NCBI GenBank assembly: GCA_023663185.1
Contig: JAMPHY010000006.1
Span: forward strand, 112,403 to 176,402
DNA from: Clostridiales bacterium
Lineage (GTDB): Bacteria > Bacillota > Clostridia > Lachnospirales > Lachnospiraceae
DNA: 64,000 nucleotides
Direction of reading: 5' to 3'
Below, piece by piece: positions 7,478 through 17,040 of the stretch. How positions within the stretch are numbered: position 1 is the stretch's first letter; each line of letters opens with the position of its first letter. The notes under the pieces are model-generated. The model was not told the origin of the DNA, made no database searches, and was given only the letters and a program-made list of their open reading frames with translations. The position numbers were made by a program, and so were the translations under genes.

Positions 7478-8688
7478 CTATTTAACGCTCTAAGCAACAT
7501 CTCGCCCCCCAAAAACGCATCTTCAATCACTTCATTCCTTCTCTTCCCATGCAATACATCTGCAATGTACCGATACTCATCACGTATCCCCTTATCTTGT
7601 TTCAACTTCGTCTCCACATGCTTATTCGCACTGTATGTTGTCAAACTTACATAATTATTCAATTCACAAATTGAACCGTTAGAAAATACCCTAAGCTGCT
7701 CTTTAGGATACTTCTTGCTCCCCATCGAAGTATAAATCACATTTCCCACCGCGCCGGATTCAAACTGCAAATTAATCACCGCATTGTCTTTCTTTGGATA
7801 CGCTGCATTATCCGCAAACGCTATCTGTACTCCCGTCAGCCTGCTTTCGTCAAGGCTCTGTATCGTATCGATAAAATGGCACGCCTCACCTACAATGCGC
7901 CCGCCGCCCTTTTTCTCATCCTGCACCCAATGTTCCGCCGGAATAAAGCCTGCATTGGCAATATAACTATAAACTGCTGGGATTTTGTCTGTCTGAAGCG
8001 TTCTCTTAATCTGCTTCACAAGCGGCGCATGCCTGCGGTTTAAGCCGCAGAAAAGTTCACTATTGCCTTTTTCATAGGCTTCCTTAATCTTCTTAAGCTC
8101 CTCTATAGTCAGGCAAAGCGGCTTTTCGCAATAGACATGTTTGCCGGCTTCCAAAGCTTCAACTATAAATTTCGCATGGCTGTTATGCTGCGTCGAAATT
8201 GCAATTAAATCGATGGAACCATCTTCCAATAATTTTCTATAGTTATTCGTCGTATACTCAAATGAAAACATATCATTTGCCTGAGCCGACGCATTGCCTC
8301 CGGTTGTGGCAAGTCCTTTGAAATTAAACAATCCTGTTTCCTGCATAATCGGAAGCATTGTCGCGCGCGCAAAGTTTCCTGCGCCAATCAAGCCCAAGTT
8401 TATTTTTCCGCTTATTATCCGTTTCTGTGGTACTGTCCGGTTTATCTCGACGTCTTCCGCCATTGATACTGTCGATTTTATCCTGCTGCTTACTGAATGC
8501 TTCTGCGATATTATTTGGTTATTTTTTATTATACTCTGCCATTTTCCTGCATTTTCTTTATATTCTAATAAGATACCGATATATTTTTCATGCTTCGGAT
8601 TATTTGTCAGCATTTCATAGGCGTCCGGAGCATTTTCAAAAGGAAAAATATGCGTAATCATATCGTCCTGCACCATAGGAGCGCGCAA
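7474..8688 (-). pseudogene. Bi-domain oxidoreductase, 3-prime part: Gfo/Idh/MocA domain
   Basis: 404 codons from a TTG at 8688. The first 45 residues (MITHIFPFENAPDAYEML ... KYIGILLEY) are the C-terminal end of a zinc-type alcohol dehydrogenase. From about residue 95 an intact Gfo/Idh/MocA domain follows, with the NAD-binding LGLIGAGNFARA and the catalytic EKPL motif. In the family of 'bi-domain-containing oxidoreductases' (about 710 residues) both parts form one chain. Here they are in different frames, so this is the second half of a broken gene. The domain itself looks complete and might still be translated. Confidence 0.75.
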
Positions 8689-9547
8689 TCTTAAAGCTTA
8701 GCTCTTTATTATAAAACGGGCGTCTGTCCAGATTCATTTTGGTAACGCCAATCATGCAGATAATCGCCCTGTCTCTTGTGATTGCTTCTGACAATTCAAT
8801 AGGCGCGTTGCTATCCGTCGCAGCCGTAATAATGACTTTATCCACGCCTCTGCCATTTGTCAAAGAAAGCGCCGTATCTGCCGCATGGTCGTCTGTTGAA
8901 TTAATGAATGCTTTTAGCTTTGTATCAGGAAGTGTTTTATCAGCAACGTCAAAGCCTATTACATCACAGCCATAAGCGTACAATATTCGGGATACAATAT
9001 GTCCTAACAGTCCTAAGCCAATAACGGCGACTGTCTCACCCGGTGTTACTTCCGCCTGATGAATCCCTTCCAGCGCGATTCCGCCTAATGCGCTAAACGC
9101 TGCCTGACGTATATCTTCAATCTCATTCGGGACTTTTTCGACAAGGTTGTGTCCGACGCGGTTTACTTCGCTATGATAAGCCGAACCAACCATCGCTACA
9201 AGGTCGCCTTTGCTTACTTTTGTAACGCCCTTTCCCGCTTCTACGACTCTGCCCACACCGGAATATCCCATAGGCATTGGTTCTTTTAACTTTCCAAAAG
9301 CAGCCTCTACGGTTGTAAAGATGCCGTCTGTTGCCATCTTATCTGTTACTTTTTTGACCTGATCCGGTCTTTCTAAGCATTTTTGTATCAGGTTTTTCTC
9401 GCCAAACGAAGTGAGCGTTCTCTCTGTTCCGGCGCTGACGACAGAATATAGCGTTTCGACAATTACCATATTGTCTTTTACTACCGGCGCCGGCGTTTCA
9501 TGTATTTTCATTTTTCCATCATTTACTGATAAAAATAATTGTTTCAT
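8636..9547 (-). pseudogene. Bi-domain oxidoreductase, 5-prime part: MDR dehydrogenase domain
   Basis: 303 codons, ending in a frameshifted tail (GAGRYDYAYFSF-stop). The domain matches zinc-type MDR dehydrogenases of polysaccharide clusters: SAGTERTL, MGYSGVGRVVEAG, and the nucleotide-binding VIGLGLLG. In intact relatives the block after GRYD (about 40 residues including a YVRWTE-like motif) leads into ITHIFPFE. Here GRYD abuts DDMITHIFPFE in another frame, so about 40 codons plus a non-multiple of three bases were lost. The missing part belongs to the catalytic domain, so activity is doubtful. Confidence 0.8.
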
Positions 9548-9568
9548 TATAATAAGTATGCCCCTTTC

Positions 9569-9720
9569 TCACTTTTTCACATTTTATGCAAAAAATAAAA
9601 GACCTAACGTGTATCACCGCATCAGATCTTTTACTCAATATTCAATTATTAACCATTTCTAATTATCAGATATCAAATGCCTTCCGTATATCCTGTACTT
9701 GCGTGACAGTACAACCGCAT
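9569..9720 (-). repeat. Rpn 3-prime tail repeat (copy 3, attached to the intact gene)
   Basis: This stretch covers the last codons of the intact Rpn-type gene, its hairpin and about 28 bases of downstream flank. It is repeated at 3715-3872 and partly at 5191-5310. Within the three copies the sequence ACCTAACG, the loop-flanking GATCTTTTACTCA and the following AATTATTAACCAT are nearly identical. Confidence 0.8.
9597..9632 (-). terminator. Terminator of the intact Rpn-type gene
   Basis: Inverted repeat on the minus strand, AAAAGATCTG with TAGGTCTTTT, followed by TATTTTTTG. It lies 33 bases after the stop codon. Confidence 0.75.
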
Positions 9721-10637
9721 TTCTTTGCAATAGCCTTGTTATCCGTCATGCCTGCTTGAACTGCTTTAAATACTTGTGCGCTTAAGATAAATCCTTTGTT
9801 CTCACCTATCTTAATTCCACGCTTCTCGCCGCACTTCTCTATTTCGTCCAGAACTGCATCCACACTAACACCCCCATCCGCTGCCACTTTTTCAGGATTT
9901 TTTTTAATATATCTACAACATTCTTTATAATAGCGCTTATCGCGCTTGATTACACTTATAGCATACCATGTCTCCTTGAACTTCGCAATATAACCTTTGA
10001 GCTTTTCTTTGTCATATTTTTCACGGAGCATATGGAAAAATATCTTCAGGTCTCCGCTAAACTGTTCGACCTGTTCATCAGAAATATGCCTTGCATCAAG
10101 GATGTACACCGGGTAATTCGGAATATACCGCCTAATCCAGTCCTCTTTGTCCACCGATATGTCAAACATGTCATATAGTTCTCGCGGTCCGTCCCATTCA
10201 TTGACTCCCACATAGAATATGAGTGTGAGCACCGGGAGAATCTTCGTTCCTTTCGGGACTCCACCGACCGGATTGAAGTCTTCTCCTTTCACGATAGCGC
10301 GTATTCTGGCTTCATTGCACTGGTGTTCATATGCGTCAGCATCATAACCCATGCAGCGTACCGGCATGTAATAATGCACATCCGTTTGTTCTTCTATCCC
10401 TAATATTATACGGAAGCAGACGCCCATCTTTGCCAGTTTTTTGACGTCCCTGAATTTCTCCTTGAATTTCAACTGTCCATCTGCAAGTTCAACTGCCTTG
10501 CCATTCACGCTGTCAAGCTCTGTAAGGTCTTCCGGGCGTATATCTCCAGTTCCTTGAAATACTGCTACATTGAACAGTTCCGCAAATATCGCTGAAATCT
10601 TTAAAAATTCTTTTGTACCTATATCTATTTTCCCCAT
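9666..10637 (-). CDS. Rpn-family PD-(D/E)XK nuclease / putative transposase
   Basis: A 323-residue intact member of the Rpn/PF04754-like family. Residues 1-150 form the nuclease-like domain (TELDSVNGKAVEL, GIEEQTDVHYYMPVR). The IEEQTDVHYYMPV segment is the likely (D/E)XK strand region. The C-terminus has an IGEKRG-type variable region and a short HTH-like end (DNKAIAKKCGCTVTQVQDIRKAF). Rpn proteins are DNA nucleases that promote RecA-independent recombination and often spread as solitary mobile genes. It has its own promoter (10679-10708) and terminator, and it separates the WecC-like gene from the broken oxidoreductase. Confidence 0.75.
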   Translation of the reverse strand: MGKIDIGTKEFLKISAIFAELFNVAVFQGTGDIRPEDLTELDSVNGKAVELADGQLKFKEKFRDVKKLAKMGVCFRIILGIEEQTDVHYYMPVRCMGYDADAYEHQCNEARIRAIVKGEDFNPVGGVPKGTKILPVLTLIFYVGVNEWDGPRELYDMFDISVDKEDWIRRYIPNYPVYILDARHISDEQVEQFSGDLKIFFHMLREKYDKEKLKGYIAKFKETWYAISVIKRDKRYYKECCRYIKKNPEKVAADGGVSVDAVLDEIEKCGEKRGIKIGENKGFILSAQVFKAVQAGMTDNKAIAKKCGCTVTQVQDIRKAFDI

Positions 10638-10678
10638 TTTCGTTCCTTCTATTTATAGATTTCACATGTGATAGATAT

Positions 10679-10708
10679 AGTGTACCATATTTGATACTAT
10701 TTTGTCAA
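10679..10708 (-). promoter_or_regulatory. Promoter of the Rpn-type gene
   Basis: Minus strand TTGACA (10708-10703), an 18-base spacer, TACACT (10684-10679); the start codon is at 10637 with AAGGAA upstream. The rest of the 263-base gap to 10900 holds no gene; an inverted GGACAA/TTGTCC pair lies near 10818-10846. Confidence 0.65.
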
Positions 10709-10900
10709 ACATATGTTCGATGATTTCTGTTTTATTTTTTCGTTTTCGTTGACATTTTTAAGTCTGTCTCCTTTCTATTCACCGTTTTAAAAGTGCTTTA
10801 TAAGATGCCCCTAATCGGACAATTCTTTTCGGACATCATTTGTCCTATTAAAATTCTACTATTTGCAGACATAGTAAATTTAACTTTTTTATCGCCTCTC

Positions 10901-12124
10901 CTACAGCCTATATACTCCTTCAAGCCCGCACACACGCCTTGTATCAAAAATTACTTTATTTTCCAGCTTGTCCATATGATTACGGATTTCATCATGCCCT
11001 ACCATAATCACCACCATATCCACATCTTGCAAAAAGTTATCCAAATCATGATATTGATTTTCCACCACATCTTTTACCACGAACGGATCATATACTTTCA
11101 CATGGCTCCCGCACAAATGCCTCTCCATTGATTCAAGCATCTGCAGTGTTGGCGATTCCCGCATATCGTCTACATTTTCTTTATAGGTCAGTCCATACAG
11201 CCCCACTTTGCTTATGTCTGTCATATGATTTTCTTTCATGATTTCATATATTCTATTCAATACAAAATCAGGCATACCATCGTTTGTCTTCATTGACTCA
11301 TCAATTACTTTAGCGAGGCTCGGATAATCGCCTACCAAAAACCACGGATCGACAGAAATACAATGTCCGCCGACTCCGGGACCGGGTTGAAGAATATTTA
11401 CCCGTGGATGCATATTGCAAATTCTGATAATCTCGTACACATCCATATCATCATGTCTGCATATCTTAGCAAGCTCATTGGCAAAGGCAATGTTTACCGC
11501 CCTATATGTGTTCTCAACCACCTTTGTCATTTCCGCAGTACAGATATCAGTGACTACAATTTCTCCCTGGCAAAAAGACGCATAATATGATTTAATTTTT
11601 TCTCCGATTTCCCTGCTGTCCGCGCCGATTGTTCTATTATTATGAAGCAGCTCATATATCATATTGCCCGGTATAATTCTCTCCGGCGCATGCACCAGAT
11701 GAATTTTTTTACCTGTTATGTATGCCTCCGACTCAACAATCGGTCTGATTTGTTTATTAATCGTCCCCGGTGAAATCGTTGATTCAATTACAATAATCGC
11801 TTCCTGTTCTGCAACCTTCAAAACCTCTCTGATTGCTGCAATCACATAAGAAGCGTCAACTTTTTTTGAGAATTTATCATACGGGGTTGGTACAGAGATT
11901 ATGTATGTATCTGTAGATTGATACTCTGTTGTAAATTTGATACCGCTTTTCACCGCTGTCTGAAATAATTCCTCTAAACCTTCTTCTTTAAATGTTGTGC
12001 GTCCATTGTTTAGAGTTTTGACAAGCTCTTCATTATAGTCTGTTCCGATAATCTCCACGCCATGCGACGCCATCATAAGCGCAGTCGGTAAGCCAATATA
12101 TCCAAGTCCTATTATATTAATCAT
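10901..12124 (-). CDS. wecC: UDP-N-acetyl-D-mannosamine dehydrogenase (WecC-like)
   Basis: 407 residues. The NAD-binding GLGYIG is at residues 6-11. The middle domain has the family's Thr/Asn/Lys residues (TEMTK-like AEMTKVVENTYRAVNIAFANE), the catalytic Cys lies in GVGGHCISVDPWF, and the C-terminal UDP-binding domain carries GLTYKENVDDMRESPT. The reaction is two-step NAD-dependent oxidation of UDP-ManNAc (or UDP-GlcNAc) to the uronic acid, giving an acidic precursor for the polysaccharide. The HCI(S)VDPWF version is typical of WecC/CapL rather than UDP-glucose dehydrogenases. No ManNAc epimerase is in the window, so the exact substrate is uncertain. Confidence 0.85.
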   Translation of the reverse strand: MINIIGLGYIGLPTALMMASHGVEIIGTDYNEELVKTLNNGRTTFKEEGLEELFQTAVKSGIKFTTEYQSTDTYIISVPTPYDKFSKKVDASYVIAAIREVLKVAEQEAIIVIESTISPGTINKQIRPIVESEAYITGKKIHLVHAPERIIPGNMIYELLHNNRTIGADSREIGEKIKSYYASFCQGEIVVTDICTAEMTKVVENTYRAVNIAFANELAKICRHDDMDVYEIIRICNMHPRVNILQPGPGVGGHCISVDPWFLVGDYPSLAKVIDESMKTNDGMPDFVLNRIYEIMKENHMTDISKVGLYGLTYKENVDDMRESPTLQMLESMERHLCGSHVKVYDPFVVKDVVENQYHDLDNFLQDVDMVVIMVGHDEIRNHMDKLENKVIFDTRRVCGLEGVYRL

Positions 12125-12164
12125 TTTAATAACCCTGCTCCTTCTTTATCCCACGGATTTATGC

Positions 12165-14027
12165 CTAAGCTTCTATCAGTTTTATATCCACACATATTTT
12201 CGTCTCTTTTTCAAATGATGTCCTGATTTCCAGCACTTCTTTTTTCTCCAACCTGCCAAAATCCCGCGCAAATGCACAGATTTCCCCTTCTTTGTGAATT
12301 ACCCCTCTGCTCTCTGCCGGAATCCGAATATCTGCCAGCTTATCAGCACCATGCCATACAGAAGCCTGTCCTTCATTATCCATTACATAATGATAATCTG
12401 GAACTATATGAAAGAACTGCCTAGCCTCATGTTTTTTCTTATCTTTTGCATGAACGCAGTCCATAATTACAATATTCTTTTCCGTCAAATTTATTTTTCT
12501 AAGAAAGCCATCTCCGCGGTATGATTGAAATTTACCGGTTACACACTGATTTTCAATTTTACATTCTATTTTGGACAGTCTTCTTGCCGCCCTGTGTTCT
12601 CCCCATAGCTCTGCCTGTTCTCTTTCATCAATCATAATTGTGTTGTGTGCCTTTGTTGAGCGGAAAAACTGTCTCAATTTTCCCTGATACTGATATGTTC
12701 CTGAGTTAGCAAATAATGTTTTTCCATCTACGGATAGTTCAAAACTCAGGCAGTCACAGTGCGCATGTCCGCCCATATAAGAAGGTCCAATCTGTCCGCA
12801 GTCAAATATTAGAGCATTCTTAGCATTTCCGCCATTCCTACCATTTTTATCGCTTCTGCCGGCATACAATTTATAGTAACCCGCTGCGTCAAAAACCTTC
12901 TTGCTATCTGGTATATTACAGCCTTTTGTCATAAAAACTGTCGTTTCATCAGCTATATTTCCACCTATAACTCCTTGTACTGCTTTCAACAGGCTCCTCG
13001 TACTTTTTGCCACGTTATCGCCTGCGTCGTTAAACAATGGCGTGCCCTGAAATCCGCATGAAATAGATGACAACGCCACTGCCATACGTTTTATTGTCAA
13101 TGCAAACTCTAATGCTATGTTATTATTATCCTTCAGCGCCCTATATACCCTCAGCATATCCTCCAGAATAATTTTATGGTATAAGATGCTGCGCTCATAG
13201 TGGAGTCCGTCCGAAAGAATCTGTTCATCAACCTGCTCTCTGAATTTAACCAAATATCTTCTATAATTATTTTTTTCATCAAACAATATACTGCAGACTA
13301 AAATTGTCTTTAAATTTTCAAAGTAATGATTTGCCAGCAGAGCCCGCTCTTGTGTTACAAGCAGATATCGATATTGCTGATAAATACTTTCTAACAACTT
13401 TTTCTCTAAAGCGGTTCCTTTAAGCTTGTCCTGCAATATATTCATACATATTAAAAGATTGGGTATCCGCATAGATATTGTGTATGGTTCAAAGCTATCT
13501 CTTGCAGGATACTCAATCCACATATTGACATATTCACACCATTTTTTAAAATATACTTCTGTTTTGTTATATTTTTCATCATACATTTTATCGTATGTCT
13601 TATCGTTCGTTTTACCATTCCGGCAGGCAACAGCAAGCGGAATCAAAAACTCCAAATAGTGAAGGTTATAATTCCAAAGGTGAGAGGCTTCTGTTACCTC
13701 CCATTTTGTAAGATTAAGTAAATGTTTTTCATGCAGAATTTCTATTTTATTTTCCAGTAAGTCCTCTACATGATAACGCGATAAATAGTCTCTATCAAAA
13801 TCCAATTCAGGAATTAAAATGTCTACAGGAATTAGACCTTCTGCACTTTCCCGCATAATCCGCTTGCGCAGCTTTTCTTTTCGTCTACCCAACAGCCGAT
13901 TACGAACCTGATATATAATCTGCGTAAATTTTAGGTATTTTATTGTATTTATATATAATAATATTCTATTCAGCTTACTTAACTTTTCCATTTTATTTAA
14001 TTTATCTGCTTTATTATTACTATTCAC
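12165..14027 (-). CDS. Heparinase II/III-family protein
   Basis: 620 residues from a GTG at 14027. Residues 70-330 are the alpha/alpha toroid of alginate-lyase/heparinase type (NHYFENLKTILVCSILF). Residues 340-610 form the heparinase II/III beta-sandwich (GGHAHCDCLSFELSVDG, FRSTKAHNTIMID). There is no signal peptide, so a cytoplasmic or unusual location is likely. Proteins of this type are standard in polysaccharide loci together with WecC, GT4 and the bi-domain oxidoreductase. They may process a uronic-acid-containing chain, though the reaction in these clusters is not established. The start is weak: no good ribosome site, and in-frame Met codon 13 is an alternative. Confidence 0.8.
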   Translation of the reverse strand: MNSNNKADKLNKMEKLSKLNRILLYINTIKYLKFTQIIYQVRNRLLGRRKEKLRKRIMRESAEGLIPVDILIPELDFDRDYLSRYHVEDLLENKIEILHEKHLLNLTKWEVTEASHLWNYNLHYLEFLIPLAVACRNGKTNDKTYDKMYDEKYNKTEVYFKKWCEYVNMWIEYPARDSFEPYTISMRIPNLLICMNILQDKLKGTALEKKLLESIYQQYRYLLVTQERALLANHYFENLKTILVCSILFDEKNNYRRYLVKFREQVDEQILSDGLHYERSILYHKIILEDMLRVYRALKDNNNIALEFALTIKRMAVALSSISCGFQGTPLFNDAGDNVAKSTRSLLKAVQGVIGGNIADETTVFMTKGCNIPDSKKVFDAAGYYKLYAGRSDKNGRNGGNAKNALIFDCGQIGPSYMGGHAHCDCLSFELSVDGKTLFANSGTYQYQGKLRQFFRSTKAHNTIMIDEREQAELWGEHRAARRLSKIECKIENQCVTGKFQSYRGDGFLRKINLTEKNIVIMDCVHAKDKKKHEARQFFHIVPDYHYVMDNEGQASVWHGADKLADIRIPAESRGVIHKEGEICAFARDFGRLEKKEVLEIRTSFEKETKICVDIKLIEA

Positions 14028-14070
14028 AACTTTTGAGCCGCATTCATTACTGTGAGTAGTATTACTTTAT

Positions 14071-15264
14071 TTAATCCTGACACATTTCCATTAACTCCTT
14101 TGCCAAAACCTGCGCAGAGTATTGTATGGAATATTTATTTTGCATTAATTCTATTGCTTGGTTTTTACTCTGCTCCATCGTTTCTTTATTCTCATTATCA
14201 TAATTATTATATAAATTATATAGCTGCAAAAATCCACTCCACAATTTATCCGTCTGATTCGGTTTAACTGCTACTCCTAAGCCAGACTCTTCCAATACGG
14301 ATACCGCATCGCCTTCTGCCGCTAATAATACCGGACAACCGACGCCCAATGCTTCATATATTTTCGTGGGAATACTATCTTTCAAGTTTTCATTTACTAA
14401 TGGTACGAAGCTTATATCTGCTGTCTTTAATACTGTGTAAATCTCCTGATTGGATAATTTGCCACCAAAAAACACATTGTCAAGATAATTCTCGCTGACA
14501 TATTTTCGCAGTTCCCGTTCTTCCACGCCTTTCCCATATAGCATAAACCTTGCATTAAGCCCATTCTCCTTAGCCTTCCCCGCGATATACAACAACTGTT
14601 TCAAGCCCTGTGCCAATCCCAGATTTCCGGTATATACGCAAGTGAAGGTATTTTGCGCAGTTATTTTATCATATAACTCCTTATTTATTTTATTTTCCAG
14701 AAAATGTATATCAAATCCGTTAGGAATTTTAACGATTTTTTTATGCGGCGCATATTCTTTTAATTTATTTACTTTTCCATCGCTGACTGCCGTGATTAAA
14801 TCAGAATGTTTTAGCATAAAATCCCTGATAAAACGAAAGACTTTGTAGTAAATGCTGCTTTGTGTAAATTCATTCATCTCCACTGCTACATCTGGCCAGA
14901 TATCGCGAACATCATATACAAGTTTGGCGCGTTTAAGCTTCGCTATAATCCAGCCTGCGATACTGACCATGGCAGGCGGCGTCGTTGTCAGCACAACATC
15001 GATTTTTCCAGACCTTATCGCCATAAATATTGAAGTAATTGCGAAGCCTACGCTATTCGCCAGCCTATAAAAGCTATTTTTCTTCTTAAGCGGAATCGTA
15101 GGGCAATAGGTAATCTCAGGTTCTTTGGCAATTTCGCTGCTCCCCGGCGTCAAAACTACGACTTTTGCTTCCTGCTGCTTTAAAATCTCCTTAAAAGCGC
15201 GGACTCTCTTCGTACAAGGATTATCTATCAAATATGGATCTCCCATATGAATTAATACTCTCAA
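14071..15264 (-). CDS. GT4-family glycosyltransferase (WbuB-like)
   Basis: 397 residues of GT-B fold. N-terminal domain: RVLIHMGDPYLID and YDVRDIWPDVAVEM (WbuB-type 'DIWP'). C-terminal donor domain: FTCVYTGNLGLAQGL and the KIYEALGVGCPVLLA acceptor/donor loop. It transfers a sugar from a nucleotide sugar to the growing lipid-linked repeat unit. I chose the TTG at 15264 (GGGAG about 10 bases upstream). The frame is open to 15345, but that part crosses the terminator of the preceding gene and its residues do not fit the family. Confidence 0.85.
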   Translation of the reverse strand: MRVLIHMGDPYLIDNPCTKRVRAFKEILKQQEAKVVVLTPGSSEIAKEPEITYCPTIPLKKKNSFYRLANSVGFAITSIFMAIRSGKIDVVLTTTPPAMVSIAGWIIAKLKRAKLVYDVRDIWPDVAVEMNEFTQSSIYYKVFRFIRDFMLKHSDLITAVSDGKVNKLKEYAPHKKIVKIPNGFDIHFLENKINKELYDKITAQNTFTCVYTGNLGLAQGLKQLLYIAGKAKENGLNARFMLYGKGVEERELRKYVSENYLDNVFFGGKLSNQEIYTVLKTADISFVPLVNENLKDSIPTKIYEALGVGCPVLLAAEGDAVSVLEESGLGVAVKPNQTDKLWSGFLQLYNLYNNYDNENKETMEQSKNQAIELMQNKYSIQYSAQVLAKELMEMCQD

Positions 15265-15293
15265 CTTTGTTTTTCTCCCATGTGACGCACAAT

Positions 15294-15319
15294 AAAAGGA
15301 GCCCTTCGGCTCCTTTTTT
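15294..15319 (-). terminator. Terminator after the DUF1703 ATPase/nuclease gene
   Basis: Perfect inverted repeat AAGGAGCC/GGCTCCTT with a short loop and a T run on either strand. It follows the stop of the upstream gene (15330) and precedes the GT4 start, so GT4 expression depends on read-through (LoaP is a candidate) or on an unseen promoter. Confidence 0.75.
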
Positions 15320-15329
15320 AAAATTAGTC

Positions 15330-16913
15330 TTATCTCCACTCCCATTCCTCAATCACACAGGAATGCTCTTTTGTTTCCTTATCATAGTTTATTCCCACCA
15401 GCAATAAATTCCCCTTATATTCTTCCAATGCCTGCACATATTCTTTTGCCTTAATCTGTTCGATTGCGCCTTCGGCAGATTTATTATACTTAAGTTCAAC
15501 TATCATCGCCGGCTTATCCGAACTACGTCTTGGCAGAAATGCTATGTCTGCATATCCCTTTCCGCTCGGCAATTCGCGAATCAAAGTATACTCATTTATC
15601 GCATTGTAATATGCTAACGAAATAACACAGCTAAGCGCATTTTCATCATTATACTCAAGTATGGAAGCATTAGCCATGTGAACCTCGCTGATTCCTTTTG
15701 CTACGGTCTCAGCGTCCTTATTCCATGTATTACTAAGTAAACGGTCCGATTGTTTGATTGCCTGTATCACGGGCGTCCAGTCGGTCCCTTGTATTGCATT
15801 GGCAAAAGCGGCACGCACCTCTTCATTGGGGATATAAACTTCTCCTACATCTCTGTCATATGCCAAATACCCCAAATGAATTAGCACTGTCAGCACATCA
15901 TCTCTATTTTTAAAATTAGTCATATCATTTTCAAAAGTATCCCTATTAATACGACACCGTTCTCCCGTAAGCATCTGTACAACAGAGCTCTTCAAACCAT
16001 CAAAATCCATACTGATATAGTCTTGCAATGCTTCATAAGCCACGGTTTTAGTCCAATAATTTGCAATCTTTTTGCGGCGAATTGCATCAACTACCGATTT
16101 GGGATTGTATACATGCAGGTCTTCTCTTAATAAATATCCGTCATACCAACGCTGCATTTCTTCAAAACTCATATTATATTTTTTGCATAGCGCGATAACT
16201 TCTTTTTCTGTAAAACCGACGTATTCTGCAAGGATATCCGAAGCCGCCATTGTAAATTCATCAAAGTTATTTAAGGCAGATTCACTATTATATTTTTTTA
16301 TTGGAAGAATACCTGTAATATAGGCAAGAGCTATACTATCTCTGGACTGCACTCCTTTAAAAAGTCCACGCAACAATGCAATATAAGCTTCCTGCGCATC
16401 TTTATCATACTTATCTTCTCTGAAAATCGCATCCCACTCATCAATTATAATGACAAACTCTGCTCCAGTTGCATTATGGATTTTTGATAATGCAAAAGGA
16501 AGCATATTATCTTTTTCAGATAATATTCCCGGATAAATTGTTTTTAGTTCATCAATCACACACTCTTCTACATATAAAACCGTTTTCAAAGAATCCTTTA
16601 ACTGCATCAACATATATGCAATATCCAAATGAATAACATCATACTTATTCAGATATTCTTCATAATCAGCTGACTCTGCAATTTTTAAATCGTCAAACAA
16701 TTTTCTTGAATCGCAGCCTTTTCCATAATACGCTGCAATCATTCCCGCCGCCATACTTTTTCCAAACCTTCGCGGTCTGCTGGAACAGATACAACGCTGT
16801 TCTGTTCCAAGCACAGAATTTGTATATTCAAGAAGCCCCGTCTTGTCCACATATATCTGCGATTTTTTGGCGCTTGTGAAGCTTGAGTTTCCACGATTTA
16901 CATAAATTCCCAT
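15330..16913 (-). CDS. AAA-ATPase-like / PD-(D/E)XK protein (DUF1703 family), EPS-locus copy
   Basis: 527 residues. Residues 15-280 form the AAA-ATPase-like domain (PF09820 type), with YVDKTGL and SSRPRRFGKSMAAGM (modified P-loop) and an IIDEWDAIF Walker B. The C-terminal 100 residues carry the PD-(D/E)XK nuclease-like core: KGYADIAFLPR ... PAMIVELKYNKSAEGAIEQI. Such genes are abundant, usually solitary, in gut Clostridia and Bacteroidetes; the function is unknown. It has its own promoter and terminator and lies inside the polysaccharide operon between loaP and the glycosyltransferase, so it looks like inserted cargo. A relative is at 53003-54739. Confidence 0.85.
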   Translation of the reverse strand: MGIYVNRGNSSFTSAKKSQIYVDKTGLLEYTNSVLGTEQRCICSSRPRRFGKSMAAGMIAAYYGKGCDSRKLFDDLKIAESADYEEYLNKYDVIHLDIAYMLMQLKDSLKTVLYVEECVIDELKTIYPGILSEKDNMLPFALSKIHNATGAEFVIIIDEWDAIFREDKYDKDAQEAYIALLRGLFKGVQSRDSIALAYITGILPIKKYNSESALNNFDEFTMAASDILAEYVGFTEKEVIALCKKYNMSFEEMQRWYDGYLLREDLHVYNPKSVVDAIRRKKIANYWTKTVAYEALQDYISMDFDGLKSSVVQMLTGERCRINRDTFENDMTNFKNRDDVLTVLIHLGYLAYDRDVGEVYIPNEEVRAAFANAIQGTDWTPVIQAIKQSDRLLSNTWNKDAETVAKGISEVHMANASILEYNDENALSCVISLAYYNAINEYTLIRELPSGKGYADIAFLPRRSSDKPAMIVELKYNKSAEGAIEQIKAKEYVQALEEYKGNLLLVGINYDKETKEHSCVIEEWEWR

Positions 16914-16957
16914 ATTTTCTCCTATTTTTGCAAATACGTTTACTTTTTTATTATTTA

Positions 16958-16986
16958 ATTATACTATTCTATGGAGAATTTATCAA
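16958..16986 (-). promoter_or_regulatory. Promoter of the DUF1703 ATPase/nuclease gene
   Basis: Minus strand TTGATA (16986-16981), 17-base spacer, TATAAT (16963-16958), 45 bases upstream of the ATG at 16913. Confidence 0.7.
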
Positions 16987-17040
16987 TAAATGTTTAAACG
17001 TTGTTTTATCTAAATACAGTTCATTTGCAACAGTTCAAGC

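Noticed and set aside
15265-15345. Longer N-terminus of the GT4 glycosyltransferase
   Set aside because: This part crosses the terminator of the preceding gene and overlaps its stop region; the family begins at RVLIHMGDP.
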